DNA of 9,884 nucleotides from contig JAGGRU010000275.1 of assembly GCA_021159425.1 (NCBI GenBank), forward strand, positions 1 to 9,884. Reading direction: 5' to 3'. Under the pieces are notes generated by a model. It was not told where the DNA came from, did not search any database, and saw only the letters and a list, made by a program, of their open reading frames with translations. The stretch is from Sulfurovum sp. (GTDB lineage: Bacteria > Campylobacterota > Campylobacteria > Campylobacterales > Sulfurovaceae). Positions 1 through 4,397 of the stretch are shown here, piece by piece (the first letter of the stretch is position 1; each line of letters opens with the position of its first letter). The translations under genes were made by a program, and so were the position numbers.

Positions 1-475
1 TTTTAAGATCATCAAGAGAATCTATTTTTTCTAATTCATTTTCACTTAATTCACCGTAAAGTAACTCACCATCTGCTTTTTTTACAAAAGCCGGATGGTC
101 CTGGTATTGAATATCTTCTCTCAGTTCTAAACGATATTCAGAATATACAAGGTCACTTGAATCTTCATCCACTTCATGATTATCTTTATCCAAGTAGCGA
201 ATAATCGGCATTTGTGTTAAAGTCAAGGGTTCAAGTTCATAAGGTCTTTTAAGGTAATTATATTGCAATGGAGGTTCATAGATTTGACCAATAACAGCCC
301 ATTCATTCGCAGAGTAGGAAACTACAGGATCAAGTCTTTTAAGTGGTATGGAAAATGAGGTGAAGAGTGTATCTGATTTTATTTTTTCACTATTATGAGG
401 GTTATTCCAAATATCAGAATAAGCTTGGATCGTTATGAGTAGTAATAAAAATATTTTTATAAAAATTCTACACAT
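1..475 (-). CDS. ABC transporter substrate-binding protein, family 5 (peptide/nickel type), 3' part missing
   Basis: I translated the minus strand from an ATG at 475; the frame stays open for 158 codons to the window edge, so only the N-terminal part is present. Residues 1-19 form a signal peptide: a basic start (MCRIFIK), a leucine/isoleucine core and a likely cleavage after QAYS. The mature start contains LKRLDPVVSYSANEW and then IGQIYEPPLQYNYLKRPYEL. This is the typical opening of SBP_bac_5 proteins (OppA/DppA-like), where an L-DP motif and an IYEPL-like motif line the first lobe. The full protein should be about 600 residues or more and would bind oligopeptides or a similar solute in the periplasm for an ABC importer. 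A purine-rich site (AAAGGGA, 487-493) lies 11 bases upstream of the ATG. The gene is divergent from the SQR gene. The substrate cannot be told from this fragment. Confidence 0.8.
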   Translation of the reverse strand, partial: MCRIFIKIFLLLLITIQAYSDIWNNPHNSEKIKSDTLFTSFSIPLKRLDPVVSYSANEWAVIGQIYEPPLQYNYLKRPYELEPLTLTQMPIIRYLDKDNHEVDEDSSDLVYSEYRLELREDIQYQDHPAFVKKADGELLYGELSENELEKIDSLDDLK

Positions 476-496
476 AATTTTAAATATCCCTTTGCA

Positions 497-508
497 TGAT
501 GATCATCA
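497..508. promoter_or_regulatory. 12-bp perfect palindrome upstream of the substrate-binding protein gene
   Basis: TGATGATCATCA is its own reverse complement and ends 21 bases before the start codon of the leftward gene. Its position in the leader or promoter would suit a repressor operator. Half of the site recurs as a direct repeat at 588-598. A perfect 12-mer can occur by chance in AT-rich DNA, so its role is only suggested. Confidence 0.3.
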
Positions 509-668
509 AAATAGATTTTATCATAATTAGGATTTAGATAGCTCTTTAATTTAGATAATAATACTCTTAATTTCATCAATAAAATTTATCATCAAAATTT
601 AATTTTAGCAATATTGGCGATATTTATAGTTTCATCTGATTTTATAAATAAGTATAAATAATGAATGA

Positions 669-701
669 AGTTAAATGATAAGAATTAATTTATATTTAAC
701 T
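669..701. promoter_or_regulatory. Inverted repeat upstream of SQR (candidate operator)
   Basis: The arms AGTTAAAT (669-676) and ATTTAACT (694-701) are perfect inverted copies of 8 bp with a 17-bp spacer. They lie directly upstream of the possible -10 element at 712-717 and about 50 bases before the SQR start codon. Arm centres about 25 bp apart would put two half-sites on roughly the same helix face, as for a dimeric regulator. The regulator is unknown; a sulfide- or redox-sensing factor would make sense but is only a guess. Confidence 0.35.
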
Positions 702-751
702 GATGTTACCCTAAAATAGAAATGAACAATATTTTAATATGAAGGAAAGCT

Positions 752-2224
752 ATGGCACGATTAATAATTATGGGTGGTGGGGTCTCTGGACATACTGCTG
801 CATCATTTGCAAGAAAATGGCTGAGTAAAGAGCACGAAGTGGTCGTTGTTACTCCAAATGCACTATGGAACTGGATTCCATCTAACATCTGGGTAGGTAT
901 AGGTGGAATGACTAAAGAAGAGGTGACTTTTCCTCTTGCACCGGTTTATGAAAAAGCCGGCATTGATTTTAGACAGGCAAAAGCTGTCTCTATCCATCCG
1001 GAAGGAAATGCTGATGGTGATGATGCATATATCACTATGGAATACACAGGTCAGGGAAAAGAGGGTCAAACTGAAGAACTTACTTATGACTACCTCATCA
1101 ATGCAACAGGACCTAAACTAAACTTTGGTGCAACTCCGGGACTTAGTGACGGTAAAGGCGGTCTTGGTGAGCATACTGTTTCTGTATGTACAGCAGACCA
1201 TGCTATCCACGCTGCTCTTGAACTTGATGCCTGTGTTGAGAAGATGAAAAAAGGTGAAAGACAAGCCTTTCTTATCGGTACAGGTCACGGTATGTGTACT
1301 TGTCAGGGTGCTGCATTTGAGTATATCTTCAACATTGAGCATACACTGAAAGAGAAAGGTGTAAGAGATATGGCAGATATCACTTTTATCACGAATGAAT
1401 CTTTCCTTGGTGACTTCGGTATGGGTGGTATCCACTTTTCTATGGGTGGTTACGCAACTTCAAGTAAAGTATTTGCTGAGTCACTTTATGCTGAAAGAGG
1501 TATGGACTGGATCCTTGGAGCTCACGTAAACAACGTTGAAGCAGGTAAAGTAACTTATGAATCACTTGATGGTGAGATGGATGAGCAGGAATTTGATTTT
1601 GCAATGCTTATTCCTCCATTTGCAGGTGTTGGACTTAAAGCCTTTGCAAAAGATGGTGCTGATATTACAGATACTATCTTTGCTCCAAACGGATTTATGA
1701 AAGTTGATGCGAAGTATGATGCAGGTGCATATGAGAACTGGAAAGCATCTGACTGGCCAAGAACACTTCAAAACCCGACATATAAAAATATGTTTGCTGT
1801 AGGTATTGCTTTTGCACCACCACATACGATCTCTAAGCCTATGAGCTCACCAAACGGAACACCGATCAACCCTACACCTCCAAGAACAGGTATGCCTTCA
1901 GCAATGATGGGTAAAGCAGTTGCTCAAAGTGTTGTAGATATGATGGTAAATGGTGCTACAGAACCAACACATACAGCAAGTATGGCAGAGATGGGAGCAG
2001 CTTGTGTTGCATCTGCAGGTAAAGGTCTCTTTACAGGAACAGCAGCAGCAATGACTGTTTACCCGATCATTCCTGACTTTGAAAAGTATCCGGGAGTGGG
2101 TAGAGATATGAACGGAACTACAGGTGAGCTTGGTCTAGCAGCACACTGGGTCAAGCATATTCTTCACCACCTTTTTGTATGGAAAGCAAAACTTAAGCCG
2201 GGTTGGACTTTAATTCCAGAGTAA
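752..2224 (+). CDS. sqr: Sulfide:quinone oxidoreductase (FAD-dependent, long form)
   Basis: This 490-residue flavoprotein should oxidise sulfide to sulfur or polysulfide and pass electrons to the membrane quinone pool. The N-terminal FAD loop is GGGVSGHTA (residues 8-16), and the second nucleotide-fold strand ends in INATGPK (116-122). Blocks that match the known SQR family are VCTADHA (145-151), TFITNESFLGDFGMGGI (211-227), FAESLYAERGMDW (241-253) and NPTYKNMFAVG (341-351). Cys146, Cys182 (or Cys184) and Cys418 fall where the three redox cysteines of Aquifex SQR lie. No signal peptide is present, and the C-terminal stretch with HWVKHILHHLFVWKAK (465-480) looks like the amphipathic membrane-binding end of these monotopic enzymes. 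An insertion (about residues 354-378, Pro/Ser rich) makes it longer than the roughly 430 residues of type I. Type III (SqrC-like) is my best, tentative class. The ATG at 752 has AAGGAAA just upstream. A 54-residue gene follows downstream. Confidence 0.88.
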   Translation: MARLIIMGGGVSGHTAASFARKWLSKEHEVVVVTPNALWNWIPSNIWVGIGGMTKEEVTFPLAPVYEKAGIDFRQAKAVSIHPEGNADGDDAYITMEYTGQGKEGQTEELTYDYLINATGPKLNFGATPGLSDGKGGLGEHTVSVCTADHAIHAALELDACVEKMKKGERQAFLIGTGHGMCTCQGAAFEYIFNIEHTLKEKGVRDMADITFITNESFLGDFGMGGIHFSMGGYATSSKVFAESLYAERGMDWILGAHVNNVEAGKVTYESLDGEMDEQEFDFAMLIPPFAGVGLKAFAKDGADITDTIFAPNGFMKVDAKYDAGAYENWKASDWPRTLQNPTYKNMFAVGIAFAPPHTISKPMSSPNGTPINPTPPRTGMPSAMMGKAVAQSVVDMMVNGATEPTHTASMAEMGAACVASAGKGLFTGTAAAMTVYPIIPDFEKYPGVGRDMNGTTGELGLAAHWVKHILHHLFVWKAKLKPGWTLIPE

Positions 2225-2233
2225 GATGTTTAC

Positions 2234-2285
2234 AAGGTGGGTATTTCCACCTTATAAAATCATAGAATGGTGGAATTTTTTCACC
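2234..2285 (+). promoter_or_regulatory. Competing RNA hairpins between SQR and the small downstream gene
   Basis: Two 7-bp stems share one strand. Stem A pairs AAGGTGG (2234-2240) with CCACCTT (2247-2253) across a 6-base loop. Stem B pairs TTCCACC (2245-2251) with GGTGGAA (2269-2275) across 17 bases and is followed at once by six T residues (2276-2281), as in an intrinsic terminator. Both stems cannot form together. A weaker third pairing, GGTG (2269-2272) with CACC (2282-2285), is also possible. The pairings are read directly from the sequence. An attenuator or partial terminator that sets the ratio of SQR to small-gene transcript is inference. Confidence 0.5.
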
Positions 2286-2321
2286 CTACAAAAAATAAAA
2301 TTAATTATAATAGGAGACAAT

Positions 2322-2486
2322 ATGTCAAAACATTTAAATCATATCGAGCCGTATAGCCCACAATTTGGTACAATGATGCCAATGGGGTTTCAAAAATTTA
2401 TGAGAACATGCGTACTCTGGCAAATCGTTAGATTTATCGCTATTAACATTAGAATGACAATGCTGATCTTAAAGAGTCACCACTAA
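2322..2486 (+). CDS. Small basic, amphipathic protein (54 aa) downstream of SQR
   Basis: I chose the ATG at 2322 because a strong ribosome binding site, AGGAGA (2312-2317), lies four bases before it. The same frame is open further upstream, but only across the hairpin spacer. The product has a polar start (MSKHLNHIEPYSPQFG), a methionine-rich turn (MMPMG, 18-22), and then a long hydrophobic and basic segment (residues 23-51) with arginines at 28, 37 and 44, one cysteine (30) and a His-His end. The spacing of the arginines suits a helix lying on or in the inner membrane, with no signal peptide. It sits 97 bases after the SQR stop codon and is closed by a strong hairpin, so it is probably part of the SQR transcript. 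I do not recognise the family. A membrane adaptor, assembly factor or small subunit of SQR is a reasonable guess from position only. Confidence 0.72.
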   Translation: MSKHLNHIEPYSPQFGTMMPMGFQKFMRTCVLWQIVRFIAINIRMTMLILKSHH

Positions 2487-2490
2487 GATC

Positions 2491-2518
2491 TTTTTCCCAA
2501 GCTCCTGCTTGGGAAGAA
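2491..2518 (+). terminator. Strong hairpin after the small gene
   Basis: TTCCCAAGC (2494-2502) pairs perfectly with GCTTGGGAA (2507-2515) around a TCCT loop. The stem can be extended outward by a G-T pair and two A-T pairs. It begins just after the stop codon at 2484-2486. No clear T-run follows it on the plus strand, so it may stop transcription weakly or mainly protect the 3' end of the SQR transcript. Confidence 0.6.
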
Positions 2519-2601
2519 TGCATACAAGAGTTTATTTCTTACTGATTTCTTCTATACATTCACTACATTACAACATAACTTCCAACAAATAAAGGTACCA
2601 C

Positions 2602-3420
2602 ATGGTCAAAGAACTCATTCTCTATCCTGATGAACGTATCAATATTGCTTCTGCAGATGTGCGACATTTTGATGATGAACTTTTCACACTTATAGATGAC
2701 TTGAAAGATACTATAGAGTCTCACAATGCCCAAGGGTTAGCTGCTATACAGATAGCAATTCCACGTTCTGTTGTTGTGGTCAAAGATCCTGAAGGTAACT
2801 GGCAGGAATTCATCAATCCACGTATATTGAAAGTCAAAGGCAAAACTACATCTCTTGAAACTTCTCTGTATCTACCCAACATAGAAGAAGAGATACCACG
2901 ACACGAGAAGATCTCTTTTATCTACCAAGACAGAAATGGAGAGCAACATTCTATGCATGCTGAAGGTAAATATGGATTTATGTTACAAAGAAAATTCGAT
3001 TACACTTTTGGTGGTACCTTTGCCAATAAACTGGACAAGAAAAATAGAAAACGTGTTGAAAAAAACCTCTCCATTTCCGGAGCAGCCGGTGAATTTAATG
3101 CCAGTTCAACGATATCTAAAAGAGAGTATTTTAAAAGTATGATGTCAAAGCTTCTCTTTTTTGAAGGGCTGACACTCTTTTCACCGTTCTTTGACTTTGA
3201 AAAAGAGACATTGGAATCTTTTTACAACTACGACATCTTTGCTACGATCGCATCACTGGTTTTAGTTGTAGCTTATTTTGCTTATGCAAAATATGAAGCA
3301 AGCAGAGTTATCTCATGTACAGGATGTCAGGTTGTGAGTTTTACAGCTGTAGCTATTAAATATCTTATTATTATTATTGTTTTGTTTGCGGGAAGTTATT
3401 ATTTGGTAAATCCGAATTAG
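2602..3420 (+). CDS. Catalytically dead peptide-deformylase-like domain fused to a membrane region
   Basis: Residues 1-150 follow the peptide deformylase fold. AQGLAAIQ (43-50) matches motif 1 (GxGLAAxQ), with Gln50 kept and the first glycine lost. ETSLY (86-90) stands where EGCLS should be, so the metal-binding Cys is Ser88. RKFDY (130-134) stands where HExDH should be, so both metal histidines are Arg130 and Tyr134 and the catalytic Glu is Lys131. With all three metal ligands and the glutamate gone, deformylation is not expected. A basic linker (KKNRKR, 146-151) leads to a region that ordinary deformylases (about 170 residues) lack: a semi-hydrophobic patch (183-197) and two likely membrane helices (about 211-229 and 249-268) with SCTGC (238-242) between them. 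There is no signal peptide. Topology is unclear, since the loop with the CxxC pair is flanked by basic residues. The ribosome binding site is AAAGG at 2591-2595. The gene appears to stand alone and converges on rpsI. The function is unknown; a regulatory or binding role is inference. Confidence 0.78.
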   Translation: MVKELILYPDERINIASADVRHFDDELFTLIDDLKDTIESHNAQGLAAIQIAIPRSVVVVKDPEGNWQEFINPRILKVKGKTTSLETSLYLPNIEEEIPRHEKISFIYQDRNGEQHSMHAEGKYGFMLQRKFDYTFGGTFANKLDKKNRKRVEKNLSISGAAGEFNASSTISKREYFKSMMSKLLFFEGLTLFSPFFDFEKETLESFYNYDIFATIASLVLVVAYFAYAKYEASRVISCTGCQVVSFTAVAIKYLIIIIVLFAGSYYLVNPN

Positions 3421-3430
3421 GATTGAAGTA

Positions 3431-3457
3431 CTTTGCAAGAGAAAAACTCTTGCAAAG
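3431..3457. terminator. Hairpin between the deformylase-like gene and rpsI (convergent)
   Basis: CTTTGCAAGAG (3431-3441) and CTCTTGCAAAG (3447-3457) form a perfect 11-bp stem around a five-base loop, 11 bases after the plus-strand stop codon. It can form in transcripts from either direction. Neither side has a proper T-run, so its strength as an intrinsic terminator is uncertain. Confidence 0.6.
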
Positions 3458-3462
3458 AGGTA

Positions 3463-3482
3463 AAAAGCCTCGAAAGACTTTT
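3463..3482 (-). terminator. Candidate intrinsic terminator of rplM-rpsI
   Basis: Read on the minus strand, AAAAGTC pairs with GGCTTTT (one G-T pair) around TTTCGA, with a further T after the T-rich arm. It starts 14 bases after the rpsI stop codon. The A-rich left arm and T-rich right arm give the usual intrinsic terminator shape. The larger hairpin at 3431-3457 comes next in the same direction and may act as a backup. Confidence 0.5.
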
Positions 3483-3495
3483 GCAAAAAGACAAA

Positions 3496-3885
3496 TTATC
3501 TTTTTGAGAATTGAGGAGATCTTCTCGCTTTTTTCTTACCTGGTTTCTTACGCTCAACAACTCTTGAGTCACGAGTAAGAAGACCTTCTGGCTTAAGAAT
3601 CGCTCTAAAAGTTGGTTCAAATTCAACCAATGCTTTAGTGATACCATGCTTTAAAGCATCTGCTTGAGCAGAGTAACCACCACCAAGTGTAGTTGCTTTA
3701 ATGTTCATAGAATCTAATTGCTTAGTAAGCTCTAATGGAAGTCTTACTTTCATTTTAAGTGTTTCGTGTCCACCTAACCATTGGTCAAGTGTTTTACCGT
3801 TGATAAGCATTTCACCATTACCTGGAGTCATCCAAACTTTAGCGATAGCCGCTTTTCTTTTTCCTGTTGCATAAATAGTTGCCAT
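3496..3885 (-). CDS. rpsI: 30S ribosomal protein S9
   Basis: The 129-residue product has the normal length and sequence of bacterial S9 (uS9). It starts [11 protein letters not shown], has the [15 protein letters not shown] block (68-82) and the [13 protein letters not shown] basic tail, and ends in SKR. In the family this basic tail reaches toward the P-site tRNA of the small subunit. The start at 3885 is preceded by a perfect TAAGGAGG site that lies across the end of rplM. The two genes are two bases apart and almost certainly co-transcribed, L13 first. The rplM-rpsI pair is conserved in nearly all bacteria. Confidence 0.98.
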   Translation of the reverse strand: MATIYATGKRKAAIAKVWMTPGNGEMLINGKTLDQWLGGHETLKMKVRLPLELTKQLDSMNIKATTLGGGYSAQADALKHGITKALVEFEPTFRAILKPEGLLTRDSRVVERKKPGKKKARRSPQFSKR

Positions 3886-3887
3886 GC

Positions 3888-4313
3888 TTACGCCTCCTTA
3901 TTGATTTGTGCAGTATGTGGGTGTTCAGCACCAGCATATACTTTAAGTTTTTTAAGCATGTGTCTACCAAGAGTAGTCTTTGGAAGCATACCTCTAACCG
4001 CTTGTCTGAAAAGCTTTTCAGTGTGGTTCTCTAACATATCACCAAGTTTTTTACTTTTAGTTGAACCAAAGTAACCTGAGTGAGTGAAATACTCTTTATC
4101 TTCAAGTTTAGCACCTGAGAATTTTGCTTTTTCTGCATTAATGATCACTACATAGTCACCACAGTCTACGTTTGGTGTAAATGATGGCTTGTGTTTACCT
4201 CTAAGAAGTGTTGCTACTTCAGTTAAGATACGACCAAATGTTTTACCATCTGCATCGATCAAAACCCAGTCACGTTGTACGTCAGCAGGTTTAAGAACTG
4301 ATGTTAATTTCAT
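3888..4313 (-). CDS. rplM: 50S ribosomal protein L13
   Basis: The 141-residue product is a typical bacterial L13 (uL13), an early-assembling large-subunit protein. Hallmarks are [19 protein letters not shown] (16-34), LLRGKHKP (36-43), GDYVVIINA (52-60), and [20 protein letters not shown] (107-126) with the conserved GMLP core, followed by GAEHPH. The ATG at 4313 has AAGGA upstream in the minus-strand leader. It lies 84 bases downstream of addA, with its own likely promoter in the gap, and heads the rplM-rpsI operon. Confidence 0.98.
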   Translation of the reverse strand: MKLTSVLKPADVQRDWVLIDADGKTFGRILTEVATLLRGKHKPSFTPNVDCGDYVVIINAEKAKFSGAKLEDKEYFTHSGYFGSTKSKKLGDMLENHTEKLFRQAVRGMLPKTTLGRHMLKKLKVYAGAEHPHTAQINKEA

Positions 4314-4333
4314 GAATTTTCCTTGTATAAATG

Positions 4334-4364
4334 AGAGCCTTAGCTCTTTTGTGGACGAATAATA
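4334..4364 (-). promoter_or_regulatory. Likely promoter and leader hairpin of rplM-rpsI
   Basis: On the minus strand a TATTAT element (complement of 4359-4364) is a good -10 candidate; no clear -35 is seen. The predicted transcript begins near 4350 and soon forms a small hairpin: AGAGC and GCTCT (4334-4338 and 4343-4347) around a four-base loop, about 20 bases before the L13 start codon. In E. coli, L13 represses its own operon by binding the rplM leader, so this hairpin could be a similar target. The stem is only 5 bp and that link is inference. Confidence 0.4.
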
Positions 4365-4397
4365 CCCACTTAACCTTAAAATTTATTTAAATTAAGA

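Larger units (their letters stand above)
476..751. promoter_or_regulatory. Divergent intergenic region between the substrate-binding protein gene and SQR
   Basis: This 276-base, very AT-rich stretch holds no convincing ORF on either strand and must carry the promoters of both divergent genes. For the rightward SQR gene a possible -10 element is TAAAAT at 712-717; no clear -35 is seen, which is usual for Campylobacterota sigma-70 promoters. The SQR ribosome binding site is AAGGAAA at about 742-748. Two symmetric elements in this region are listed separately. An 11-base direct repeat (ATCATCAAAAT) occurs at 502-512 and 588-598. The promoter assignment is inference from spacing and composition only. 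Confidence 0.45.

Noticed and set aside
1118..1435. Minus-strand open frame of 105 codons inside SQR
   Set aside because: It lies wholly opposite a well-supported gene; its composition (Thr/Cys/His-rich) is that of an antisense shadow and it has no recognisable domain.
2226..2321. In-frame upstream extension of the 54-residue small gene from an ATG at 2226
   Set aside because: This part spans the hairpins and their T-run, has no suitable ribosome binding site, and the strong AGGAGA site fits the ATG at 2322.
2602..3420. Annotation as an active peptide deformylase (def)
   Set aside because: The EGCLS and HExDH motifs are ETSLY and RKFDY, so no metal site remains.
3417..3647. Minus-strand open frame of 76 codons overlapping the end of rpsI
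   Set aside because: It is an alternative frame of rpsI and the terminator hairpins, without family resemblance.
3781..4074. Plus-strand open frame of 97 codons opposite rplM-rpsI
   Set aside because: It is opposite two certain ribosomal protein genes and is explained as a shadow.
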